From: Tenericutes bacterium MZ-XQ
GTDB lineage: Bacteria > Bacillota_I > Bacilli_A > Acholeplasmatales > Acholeplasmataceae
Reading direction: 5' to 3'
Length of the DNA: 64,000 bases
NCBI GenBank assembly: GCA_002838205.1
Contig: CP017950.1
Span: 1,246,858 to 1,310,857 of the forward strand
Made by a program: the position numbers and the translations under genes. How positions within the stretch are numbered: the stretch's first letter is position 1; each line of letters starts with the position of its first letter. Under the pieces are notes generated by a model that searched no databases, was not told the DNA's origin, and saw only the letters and a program-made list of their open reading frames with translations. Shown here one piece after another: positions 38,320 to 45,631 of the stretch.

Positions 38320-39260
38320 GATGATGCCTCACTTTCTAAAACAACATAGGTCGTTAACACTTGATTTGTAATCTCAATATGTCTTCCACCACGCTCTAAA
38401 TAACCATATGCTGTGTATCCAGATATTCTTCCATATGCTAATAACACATCATCTTTATAGAATGAAAAGTCGTTTAAATGGTCGTGTCCCACAAAAACAG
38501 CATGTGATAATCCATATGTGACCATTGCATCGAAAAAGCCAGTATCAACACCTTGAGCATAGACCTTATCTTCTAAAAACAGGCCATCATAATCTACTGG
38601 ATCTATATATTGTCTAAGTGGAATATGCATGAATACTGTAGATTTTTGTGTATCATCTTTAACTAAATTTTCATACCAGGCAACTTGAGCATCAGATAAG
38701 TATTCATATTCGCCCTCTTCTTCTGTATATACGTTTCTTTCAGCTTTGGTGTCTAGAAAATATGCATGATAAATAAGTTGATTGTCATGCATAAAATTGA
38801 TTTTGAAATTACCTACACCACCATCAACTAATTCTGGTCCGTTCTTATAATAGAGATAGTTTGTATCATCAAAGTGCTTAACCAAATCTTTATAATCGTG
38901 AAAATCAGTGTCATGATTCCCAAAAACGAGTGTCCATGGTGTTTCGAGGCTTTCCATGAATTTGACGAATTGACCGTAAAGCATGGATGCTTGTGGACTC
39001 ATGGTGATATCACCAGTAACAACAATCAAATCATAATCATCGGCATTGACAAGATTTTCAATTAAATCATATGTCATTTGATCTCTATTTGAAATACCAT
39101 ATGCTAAATGAAGATCAGTGACTTGTAAGATTTTGATTGTCTCGCTATCAACTTCTAGTATTAAAGGCTCATTATCCGTCCATATGATTTCATCGCTTGA
39201 ACATGCTGATAGACCAAATGAAAGGAAGATAATGAGTAATGTTAAAAATGTTTTTCTCAT
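38316..39260 (-). CDS. Lipoprotein metallophosphoesterase
   Basis: A 314-residue surface protein. The signal peptide ends with the lipobox LSAC (Cys20), so it should be lipid-anchored outside the membrane. The calcineurin-like phosphoesterase motifs are all present in order: DLHLAYG, GDITMSP, GNHDTDFHD, MHIPLRQY and GHDHLND. The domain resembles the DHL/ICC-type family acting on phosphodiesters or nucleotides; the substrate is unknown. It is the third gene of the overlapping operon. Confidence 0.88.
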   Translation of the reverse strand: MRKTFLTLLIIFLSFGLSACSSDEIIWTDNEPLILEVDSETIKILQVTDLHLAYGISNRDQMTYDLIENLVNADDYDLIVVTGDITMSPQASMLYGQFVKFMESLETPWTLVFGNHDTDFHDYKDLVKHFDDTNYLYYKNGPELVDGGVGNFKINFMHDNQLIYHAYFLDTKAERNVYTEEEGEYEYLSDAQVAWYENLVKDDTQKSTVFMHIPLRQYIDPVDYDGLFLEDKVYAQGVDTGFFDAMVTYGLSHAVFVGHDHLNDFSFYKDDVLLAYGRISGYTAYGYLERGGRHIEITNQVLTTYVVLESEASS

Positions 39261-39712
39261 ATGACTTCCTCTTCTAAAAAGGATTCTAATTGTACAAATC
39301 TAATCAGTCTCATATTGTAAAACTCATCATGCTCATCAATAAATACCATCTCATTTTCGTTGATGAATCTTTTGATTTTTGATTCAAGCGGATAAATGAT
39401 CACCAATTTTTTATGTTCTCCAATCAAAAACCCATTTTGATTGATAAGTAAATTACCACTAGATCTATGAATTTCCCAAATGTATTTGCTATTGATGGTA
39501 AGTTCGTGATTTTTCAAGATTTTGTAGAATAAAATTTCATAGGTTTCACCATTTTTATGAAACCAAATCCTTTTATCTTTTCTTTCGATTGTCCCATACT
39601 TTTCTAAAATACCAACAGCTTTATCCTTGATACTTTGATTTTGTTGATTGTTTAATATAAAGACAACAGATATTGCAATAACTATAACTGCTGCGATGAT
39701 AAGTTCAGGCAT
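39257..39712 (-). CDS. Hypothetical membrane-anchored protein, 151 aa
   Basis: A 151-residue protein with one N-terminal membrane segment (LIIAAVIVIAISVVFIL) and a hydrophilic body with mixed charged and aromatic residues (RKDKRIWFHKNGETYEIL, KYIWEIHRSSGNLLINQNGF). No family is recognised. It overlaps the upstream Nudix gene by 31 bases and the metallophosphoesterase gene by four. Confidence 0.65.
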   Translation of the reverse strand: MPELIIAAVIVIAISVVFILNNQQNQSIKDKAVGILEKYGTIERKDKRIWFHKNGETYEILFYKILKNHELTINSKYIWEIHRSSGNLLINQNGFLIGEHKKLVIIYPLESKIKRFINENEMVFIDEHDEFYNMRLIRFVQLESFLEEEVI

Positions 39713-40191
39713 GTTGATCCCTCTTTCACATTAACTTTAATGAGTATTTTATCTTTGAATATGCATTCAAACTCATATAATTTTTTATCGCTCATGATTT
39801 TCGGTAGAAAACAAGGAATATTTTTAGCAACACCTTCATTATCAAAATCTGATAACCATTTGATATCTTTAAAATCAAGAATTCCCTCATCTACCTTTTT
39901 AGGTGTTATAAACTCAAAATTATGATCTAAATGATATATGTAGATGTACAAACCTTGTCCATTAGCATTAAATACATTCCAAGTTACACAACCCTTAAAT
40001 ATAAATTTATTGATATCTAAATTTAGTCCTGTTTCTTCAAACACTTCTCTATAAACACAAGATAATGGTGTTTCATCTTCATGAATTTTACCACCTAATC
40101 CGTTCCATGAGCCCATCCAAGGAGATTTGTTTCTATTGATGACTAGTATTTCATTTTTGCGAACTAAAAATGCTAGAGTATATTTAAACAT
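39682..40191 (-). CDS. Nudix hydrolase (MutT-like)
   Basis: A 169-residue protein with a complete Nudix box GKIHEDETPLSCVYREVFEE (about residues 34-53), then TGLNL. The layout resembles the MutT/8-oxo-dGTP group. The ribosome site AAAGGAGA precedes ATG 40191. It is the first gene of a seven-gene overlapping operon whose promoter is of extended -10 type. Confidence 0.85.
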   Translation of the reverse strand: MFKYTLAFLVRKNEILVINRNKSPWMGSWNGLGGKIHEDETPLSCVYREVFEETGLNLDINKFIFKGCVTWNVFNANGQGLYIYIYHLDHNFEFITPKKVDEGILDFKDIKWLSDFDNEGVAKNIPCFLPKIMSDKKLYEFECIFKDKILIKVNVKEGSTCLNLSSQQL

Positions 40192-40220
40192 AGGCTCTCC
40201 TTTGATGCAATCTATTGAAA

Positions 40221-40229
40221 ATTATACCA
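40221..40229 (-). promoter_or_regulatory. Extended -10 promoter of the Nudix-to-ABC-F operon
   Basis: TGGTATAAT on the minus strand (40229-40221) has the TGn extension. The place of the -35 is taken by one arm of the hairpin at 40244-40261, with no match to TTGACA. Confidence 0.6.
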
Positions 40230-40243
40230 TAATTTAAAGAAAA

Positions 40244-40261
40244 ATCGGGTATGGTCCCGAT
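40244..40261. other. Inverted repeat at the -35 position of the Nudix operon
   Basis: ATCGGG-TATGGT-CCCGAT, followed on the minus strand by a short T run. It could be an operator or the terminator of a short minus-strand transcript, but no gene ends here. Confidence 0.45.
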
Positions 40262-40330
40262 AATATCATTGTAAATTTATTTTTATCCCTATTTTAGTCA
40301 CCTTTTTATGTTTCACTTAGTAAAAATTAT

Positions 40331-40358
40331 TTGATTTTTTTCGTCTTTATGCTATAAT
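40331..40358 (+). promoter_or_regulatory. tRNA-Lys promoter
   Basis: -35 TTGATT (40331-40336), 16-base spacer, -10 TATAAT (40353-40358), ending 22 bases before the tRNA. Confidence 0.65.
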
Positions 40359-40379
40359 ATAAAGGCATGATTAATTGAT

Positions 40380-40455
40380 GCCTCCTTAGCTCAGTTGGTA
40401 GAGCAACTGACTCTTAATCAGTGGGTCGTAGGTTCGAGCCCTACAGGGGGTACCA
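40380..40455 (+). tRNA. tRNA-Lys (anticodon CTT)
   Basis: A 76-base tRNA with all parts. The acceptor arm GCCTCCT pairs with AGGGGGT with two G-U pairs. The D arm is AGCTCAGTTGGTAGAGC. The anticodon stem ACTGA/TCAGT holds the loop CTCTTAA, so the anticodon is CTT, reading AAG. The T loop has GGTTCGAGCC. The terminal CCA (40453-40455) is encoded. A terminator follows directly. Confidence 0.96.
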
Positions 40456-40465
40456 AATAACAATT

Positions 40466-40496
40466 AACAACCAGCATTTTTGTTGGTTGTTTTTTA
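40466..40496 (+). terminator. tRNA-Lys terminator
   Basis: AACAACCA (40466-40473) pairs with TGGTTGTT (40484-40491), then a T run. Confidence 0.85.
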
Positions 40497-40510
40497 TGAT
40501 TCTTTTTAGA

Positions 40511-40538
40511 AAAAAACTAGAACAGTTAGTTGTTCTAG
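40511..40538 (-). terminator. Terminator of the 105-aa secreted protein gene
   Basis: CTAGAACA (40517-40524) pairs with TGTTCTAG (40531-40538), with T residues following on the minus strand. Confidence 0.8.
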
Positions 40539-40570
40539 TTTGTATATATGTAATATGTTTGTTTTTTAGT

Positions 40571-40888
40571 TTATCCAATATGCTCATATACGACAACTTC
40601 TGATCTCATATATTGAGCTTGAATTCTTAAATGATAATTTGGCATCTCTTTAGGAATCTCAACACTCCATCCAACAAAGATATACCCATCTTTTTCTGGA
40701 GCATCAGGAATTTCTAGATCTATCAAATTTGTACCTGGTTCAAAATAGTCTCTAAAGACCACATCTTGATCATGTGTCACAAATTCTAACATCTTCAGTT
40801 CCACTGAGTTTGCCTGTAGTTTTGATACCTCTAAGGTGAACATCATTGCTGAAAGTATGACTGCTAGTATGACGATAATTTTTTTCAT
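40571..40888 (-). CDS. Secreted protein with Listeria-Bacteroides-type repeat
   Basis: A 105-residue protein with an N-terminal signal segment (IIVILAVILSAMMFTL) and no lipobox. The C-terminal half has the pattern PDAPEKDGYIFVGWSVEI then a run ending in QAQY, which matches one Listeria-Bacteroides (Flg_new, internalin B-repeat) module of small beta-grasp fold, found on many Gram-positive surface proteins. A stand-alone single repeat is small for this family. The promoter has four seven-base repeats 11 bp apart, suggesting control by the nearby response regulator. Confidence 0.7.
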   Translation of the reverse strand: MKKIIVILAVILSAMMFTLEVSKLQANSVELKMLEFVTHDQDVVFRDYFEPGTNLIDLEIPDAPEKDGYIFVGWSVEIPKEMPNYHLRIQAQYMRSEVVVYEHIG

Positions 40889-40927
40889 ACAATCACTCTT
40901 TCTATACCAAATGTTTGATACACCTAT

Positions 40928-40981
40928 ATTATAAAGATTATTTATTAACTTATTATGATGATTTCCTTAAGAATTTATTAA
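40928..40981 (-). promoter_or_regulatory. Promoter with 11-bp-phased repeats (105-aa gene)
   Basis: The -10 TATAAT is at 40933-40928 on the minus strand. Read on the plus strand, TTATTAA, TTATGAT, TCCTTAA and TTATTAA begin at 40942, 40953, 40964 and 40975, exactly 11 bp apart. The last three are at the same distances from the -10 as the perfect repeats of the neighbouring promoter. No good -35 is seen. The outermost repeat overlaps the stop codon of the 161-aa gene. Confidence 0.5.
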
Positions 40982-41463
40982 ATCGTATATTCTCTATGCA
41001 TTAAGTGAAAAAGGTGCTCTTTGAGGGCTTCAAGCTTAATATCGGTATGATACATCATGGGTATTTGATAATTAATATCAATATGTACTTCATGATCTAA
41101 AACCAGTTGATCAAGCTTTTTCTTTGCATTTATAACATCCAAATAGTCGATGCTTAAACAGTGCATAACATCATCTTTGATGTAGCATAAAGCATGGGTT
41201 TTTATATATCCTTTTTTCTTATTAAAATTTTTAATCCTGATCAACATATCAAATGTTTCTTTCATATTTCGTTCAAAGAAGTAATTGAGTTTTCGATGGT
41301 CATACTTATGTAGATAGTTAGTGACATCATCATAACTCAATACATAATAACGATTCGATAAACCTTCCTTGTTTTGGAAATACTCAGATAAATGGAGTTT
41401 CACCATTTTTGTATCTTGATGCACTTGAAAGTAAAATGACCAGGGGACTTCAAAATGTGTCAT
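40978..41463 (-). CDS. Hypothetical protein, 161 aa
   Basis: A 161-residue soluble protein without signal peptide or membrane segment, rich in Lys, His, Asp and Tyr (YLHKYDHRKLNYFFERNMKE, HIDINYQIPMMYHTDIKLEA). No family is recognised and it is not a histidine kinase. It lies between the response regulator and the 105-aa secreted protein. Its promoter has three perfect TTCTTAA repeats 11 bp apart upstream of the -10, so it is the clearest candidate target of that regulator. Confidence 0.65.
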   Translation of the reverse strand: MTHFEVPWSFYFQVHQDTKMVKLHLSEYFQNKEGLSNRYYVLSYDDVTNYLHKYDHRKLNYFFERNMKETFDMLIRIKNFNKKKGYIKTHALCYIKDDVMHCLSIDYLDVINAKKKLDQLVLDHEVHIDINYQIPMMYHTDIKLEALKEHLFHLMHREYTI

Positions 41464-41483
41464 AGAACCACCCCTTCTTTTCT

Positions 41484-41537
41484 ATTATAGTCATTTTGTA
41501 TGTCCCGTTTCTTAATCAATTCTTAAAAATTTCTTAA
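41484..41537 (-). promoter_or_regulatory. Promoter with three perfect 11-bp-phased repeats (161-aa gene)
   Basis: The -10 TATAAT is at 41489-41484 on the minus strand. On the plus strand TTCTTAA occurs at 41509, 41520 and 41531, exact copies 11 bp apart, one helical turn. The first repeat covers the -35 position, which otherwise lacks a consensus. This is the layout of OmpR/PhoB-type activator sites. Confidence 0.7.
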
Positions 41538-41545
41538 ATAAAAAA

Positions 41546-41565
41546 ATAGAGCATGGTAGCCCTAT
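41546..41565 (-). terminator. Terminator of the response regulator gene
   Basis: ATAGAGC-ATGGTA-GCCCTAT with one G-T pair and a T run on the minus strand. The frame-shifted stop TAG of the regulator (41562-41564) is within the stem. Confidence 0.8.
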
Positions 41566-42259
41566 TTAATATCTATCTGACCCAATTTATAACCAAAGCC
41601 CCACATTGTAACAACAACTTTAGGGTTTGATGGATCTTCTTCAATTTTTTTCTAAGTCTTCTAATATGCACATTAATGACATTATCATTAAAATAATATT
41701 CTTCATTCCAAATTTTACGATACATTTCTTGTTTTGAAAATGTTTGATCAGGATGTGTTAATAATAACTTCAATATCTCAAACTCTTTTAATGTTAATTC
41801 TAAAGGCTCACCGGCTTTTTTCACTTGGAAGGTATTTAAGTTCACTGTAATATCATTAAACTCAAATAAAGCTTGCTTAGGCTTTTCTTCATGATGTTTA
41901 CTTCTTCTTAATAGTGCTTTAACTCTAGCGAGTAATTCAAGCATAGAAAAAGGTTTAACGACATAGTCATCAGCGCCTAAACCTAGATTGATTGCTTTTT
42001 CAACATCAGTATCTTTAGTTGAAATAATAATGACCGGTGTATCTCCTTTTGAGCGAATATGCTTTAAGACATCTTCACCGCCAACCTTCGGTAACATAAG
42101 ATCAAGTAATACAACATCATATTGCTCTTTATCAAATTGATTAATCGCGTCTTCACCATTAAAAACAGACTTCACATCGTAAAGTTCTGACTTTAGTTTT
42201 TGCTCAATGCTTTTGCTGATAATGACGTTGTCTTCGATTAAAAGTACTTTTTGTGGCAT
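41562..42259 (-). CDS. OmpR-family response regulator, -1 frameshift at C-terminus
   Basis: The receiver domain (residues 1-120) has the acidic pair in LIEDN, the phosphoacceptor Asp in VVLLDLMLP, and the conserved Thr/Lys sites (IIISTKD, YVVKPFS). The winged helix begins near residue 130 and has NVINVHIRRLRKK. The zero-frame then ends at 41573 with an unrelated 20-residue tail (228 aa total). A -1 shift at seven A (minus strand, 41651-41645) restores IEEDPSNPKVVVTMWGFGYK, the normal family ending, and a stop at 41562 beside the terminator (232 aa). The run is a slippery heptamer A AAA AAA. Programmed slippage, a real mutation or a sequence error are all possible. No histidine kinase is adjacent. 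Confidence 0.85.
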
Positions 42260-42339
42260 ATCATAACCTCTTTTACTTGTTCGTATATATAGATTATATC
42301 ACACTATAAAGCAATTATTAACATAAATAAAAAAAATGA

Positions 42340-42373
42340 GCCCTAGTGATTGGGGGGGAGTTATCACTAGGGC
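42340..42373 (-). terminator. Large hairpin at the end of the glucan locus
   Basis: GCCCTAGTGAT (42340-42350) pairs perfectly with ATCACTAGGGC (42363-42373); on the minus strand it is followed by TCA and eight T. The 12-base loop contains seven consecutive G (C on the minus strand), which is unusual. Confidence 0.75.
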
Positions 42374-42409
42374 ATTATTGATAATTTTCATGATAAGCAA
42401 GTTTTACAA

Positions 42410-42428
42410 AAAAGGTAAAACTCACCTT
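42410..42428 (-). terminator. Second small terminator after secreted GH16 gene
   Basis: AAGGT and ACCTT arms with a seven-base loop, followed by T on the minus strand. It precedes the larger hairpin, so the locus ends with two terminators in tandem. Confidence 0.55.
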
Positions 42429-42517
42429 AACTACCATGAAACTACCAATACATTCATATTATACACAACTTTGAAATAAATTGCACGTAAAATCATCATT
42501 TTTTTTGTAAATTTTTT

Positions 42518-43639
42518 TTATGAGTATGTAAAGGATAATACTTGGCTAATATCTGAAGCTCTTCCAAGGAAATCAATGGCTTGAACTTGGATTTGATAAC
42601 TTTGACCTGCTTCTAATCGATCAAATATATATTGATTTAAGTTCGCATAGTCATAAAGTTCACCATCGACATAGATTGCATATTTTTCTACACCATAGTC
42701 ATCTTCAGCTGCATCCCAAAAGATTGCGTTTCTCAGTGGAGATATTGATAAATCTTCTATATTAGAAGGTGCTTCTTTGTCGATTGTCGCATAATCATAC
42801 TTATAGACCCTTACATAATCAATTTCAAATGTCTGTGGGAAAATTGAGTTATCAACTGCTCCACCTAAGTTTCCACCAATTGCTAAATTTAATATCAAGT
42901 AGAAATCTTGATCAAATGGAAATGCTTCATGATATGGTACATCTTGATTAAAAGCTGCAGTATATCTGAATGTAGCAAATGCTTCTCCATTCATATACGT
43001 GATGATCTCACCTGGATTCCAAATGATTTCATAAAGGTTGAACTCAGTTTCAGCCGTTGGCGCATCAATATCAAAACCGATTTGTGTCCCTAGTTGATGA
43101 TTAAATTTCGCAGTATGTATAGTAGAAAATAAATTCCCCGGATCTCTACCTACATATTCCATAATATCAATTTCACCACTTCTTGGCCAACCACCATAAA
43201 CACTCATCGTCGGCATCATCCATATTGCAGGCCATGTGCCAGCTCCTGAAGGAAGTTTAGCTCTTACAGAAATACGTCCGTATCTAAAATCACCTTTATA
43301 CTTAGTTGTAAGACGACTTGAAGTGTAATCTTTTCCTAAATACGATTCTTGTCTACCAGTAATGACTAATTTACCATCAACGATTTCAGCATTTTCTCTT
43401 GTATAATATTGAAGCTCATTGTTACCCCCACCGTAACCATTCACTTCAAAATTCCATTTATCTTCATCGATGGTATCACCTTCAAACTCATCAGCCCAAA
43501 TGCAAACCCATCCACCTTCTAAAGTAGCTTCATTACAGTCTTCTACTGGTACTAATGGATCTACATCAATTGGATCTTCTGATGGTTCACAACCAACGAT
43601 AACAAACATAAACAATATTAATATCAATAACTTTTTCAT
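42518..43639 (-). CDS. GH16 endo-beta-1,3-glucanase lipoprotein
   Basis: A 373-residue surface enzyme. I start at ATG 43639 (MKKLLILILFMFVIVGC), which has AGGAGA; the frame is open to 43714. The lipobox IVGC (Cys17) predicts a lipid anchor. The GH16 domain (about 40-280) has SGEIDIMEYVG, with the two catalytic Glu and the Asp between them, and the laminarinase-type GTWPAIWMMP. A C-terminal fibronectin III-like domain (about 285-373) follows. It should cut laminarin-type beta-1,3-glucan at the cell surface into oligosaccharides for the adjacent ABC importers. It is the last gene of the locus, four bases after a permease gene. Confidence 0.9.
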   Translation of the reverse strand: MKKLLILILFMFVIVGCEPSEDPIDVDPLVPVEDCNEATLEGGWVCIWADEFEGDTIDEDKWNFEVNGYGGGNNELQYYTRENAEIVDGKLVITGRQESYLGKDYTSSRLTTKYKGDFRYGRISVRAKLPSGAGTWPAIWMMPTMSVYGGWPRSGEIDIMEYVGRDPGNLFSTIHTAKFNHQLGTQIGFDIDAPTAETEFNLYEIIWNPGEIITYMNGEAFATFRYTAAFNQDVPYHEAFPFDQDFYLILNLAIGGNLGGAVDNSIFPQTFEIDYVRVYKYDYATIDKEAPSNIEDLSISPLRNAIFWDAAEDDYGVEKYAIYVDGELYDYANLNQYIFDRLEAGQSYQIQVQAIDFLGRASDISQVLSFTYS

Positions 43640-43643
43640 AATT

Positions 43644-44576
43644 TTATTCTCCTGTGATACCAGTTCTATCGATACTTTCAACAAAGTATCTTTGTGCAAT
43701 AAAGTATAACACAAGAAGTGGTAATATGGTTAACATATTGCCCGCAAGCATAATCGCTTCATTAAGTTCTGATCCTGCTGATCCAGGAGGGAATAATGTT
43801 TCATAACTTGATCTAAATGCTTGTAACTTAAGTGGTAATGTAATTCTACCACCGACATATAAAGATGTTATAAAGGTTTCATTCCAATACCATACAAAAC
43901 TAAATAAGAAAACAATCAAAAACGATGGAATTGCAAGCGGAACTGCAATTCTCGTAAATATTCTAAACTGTGATGCACCATCAACTTCTGCAGATTCCAT
44001 CAACACACCAGGAATGGTTTTAAAGAACTGATAGAAAATTAAAATGTAGATGGCGGCATTAACACCTTGCCCAAATATCGCTGGGAAAATCATAGCATTT
44101 TGTGTACTCATTAACCCAAGATTATTAAAGATAACTAGGTTTGCAACCATCGTTACTTGTGAAGGTAAGATAAATGTTGCAAGCATAAGTACAAATAATA
44201 AGTTTTTAAGTGGGAATCTAAATTTCGCAAACCCATATCCAATAATCGCAGATGATATGGTTACAGATATCGATACTTTTAAAACATAAGATGTTGTAGA
44301 AACTATAGATCCTGGTAATTCTAGCACTTGTAATGCTCGTCCATAGTTTTCAAACTGCAATGCAGTAGGTATCCATTTAACCCCTGGATTAATCAAATCA
44401 TCAACAGTCATAAAACTATTCACTGTCATAAATAAAACTGGATATAAATAAATATAACTAAAGCTGATAAGTAATGTGTAAATCACAAACTTATACACAA
44501 AACCATCCACAAAATTCATACCAAACAAGAATTTTCTTGCTTTTATTTTAAAATGCTTAGTATCAAATTTTTTCAT
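43644..44576 (-). CDS. Sugar ABC permease, MalG type (pair 2)
   Basis: A 310-residue inner-membrane permease of a carbohydrate ABC importer, six hydrophobic segments. I start at ATG 44576 (MKKFDTKHFKIKARKF), which shares one base with the stop of the partner permease and has GGAG upstream; the frame is open to 44657. The cytoplasmic EAA loop, which docks the ATPase, is ESAEVDGASQFRIFTRIAVP. With the partner at 44576-45631 it forms the second permease pair in the locus. Confidence 0.88.
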   Translation of the reverse strand: MKKFDTKHFKIKARKFLFGMNFVDGFVYKFVIYTLLISFSYIYLYPVLFMTVNSFMTVDDLINPGVKWIPTALQFENYGRALQVLELPGSIVSTTSYVLKVSISVTISSAIIGYGFAKFRFPLKNLLFVLMLATFILPSQVTMVANLVIFNNLGLMSTQNAMIFPAIFGQGVNAAIYILIFYQFFKTIPGVLMESAEVDGASQFRIFTRIAVPLAIPSFLIVFLFSFVWYWNETFITSLYVGGRITLPLKLQAFRSSYETLFPPGSAGSELNEAIMLAGNMLTILPLLVLYFIAQRYFVESIDRTGITGE

Positions 44577-45631
44577 TAGTTTTTCTCCTTTCTTCTTGCT
44601 GAAAGGATTAACACGAATATACCCATAATAATCACCATAAGTAAGAAATAAATCCAAGCAATCGTAGCAGCATATCCATATCCAAACCAGAATGTTGAGT
44701 CAGGTGCTCCAACGAGCATATGACTTCTTGCAAGATCTAATATACCTCCTGATTCTACAAATAAGCTCATAGAAACAACGATATATATCACACTCACACT
44801 AATTAAAGGACTAATTGAAGGTAAGGTAATCTTCCAAAAACGATCCCATGGTGAAGCACCATCAATTGCTGCTGCTTCATAAATCGAACCATCAATTTTT
44901 TGTAACCCAGCTAAGAAAATCAAAATCGGAATACCTGCATACCATAAGATGAGTAACATAGATGTCAAAATTGCTTCAACTGGGCTTGCAATCCAAGGTC
45001 CTAAATTTTCTGAAATAAAGACAATTAAACTACTGTCCTCTAGTGAAGGAATTGAAGTTGCATCTTGATTATTTAATTCCGCAATAACTGGCCCAGTTGA
45101 GATAACAACAGGTAAGAAGAATATGGTTCTCCAAAAACCTTTGAGCTTGATTGGGTTATTAATCAGTACAGCAATTAAAATAGAAAATACAATAATTAGA
45201 GGTACAGAAATCAACATCTTCCCAATGTATGTTGCAAATAATGGTAATAGTGTTTGACTTCTAAAGACGTTTAAATAATTTGTAAACCCTATGAATGTCG
45301 TTTCAACACCAGACTCTAAACTATAATATGCTTCAGTAAAGCTTAAGTAGAGAGAATAAAACATAGGATATAAAGTGAATATTGTAAAACCAATAATCCA
45401 TATTAAAATGAATAAATATCCATAAAATGCTTCACGTCTTCTTCTTGTAATATCAATTTTTATAAATCCAAATAAGGTTAATTTTAAACCTTCTCTTCTT
45501 ATAATGAAATTATGAGATAATGCATATTTGAATTTTTGAACATATTTTGCTAGTTTACTATCATAAAATGCTACAACTGAAGCCCATCCTTTAGCAAGTG
45601 GTGCCATGATTTTACTTAATACTTTTTTCAT
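44576..45631 (-). CDS. Sugar ABC permease, MalF/UgpA type (pair 2)
   Basis: A 351-residue permease with six core hydrophobic segments and an N-terminal extension of about 70 basic residues before the first segment (YGYLFILIWIIGFTIF). The EAA loop is YEAAAIDGASPWDRFWKITL. It partners the MalG-type permease that follows. Its start overlaps the DUF5696 gene stop by four bases, tying this permease pair to the DUF5696 protein. Confidence 0.88.
   Translation of the reverse strand: MKKVLSKIMAPLAKGWASVVAFYDSKLAKYVQKFKYALSHNFIIRREGLKLTLFGFIKIDITRRRREAFYGYLFILIWIIGFTIFTLYPMFYSLYLSFTEAYYSLESGVETTFIGFTNYLNVFRSQTLLPLFATYIGKMLISVPLIIVFSILIAVLINNPIKLKGFWRTIFFLPVVISTGPVIAELNNQDATSIPSLEDSSLIVFISENLGPWIASPVEAILTSMLLILWYAGIPILIFLAGLQKIDGSIYEAAAIDGASPWDRFWKITLPSISPLISVSVIYIVVSMSLFVESGGILDLARSHMLVGAPDSTFWFGYGYAATIAWIYFLLMVIIMGIFVLILSARRKEKN

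Noticed and set aside
42315-42321. Autoregulation of the response regulator through a TTATTAA copy in its own promoter
   Set aside because: Only one copy is present, at 22 instead of 25 bases from the -10 box, with no further copies at 11-bp steps; in this AT-rich DNA it is probably chance.
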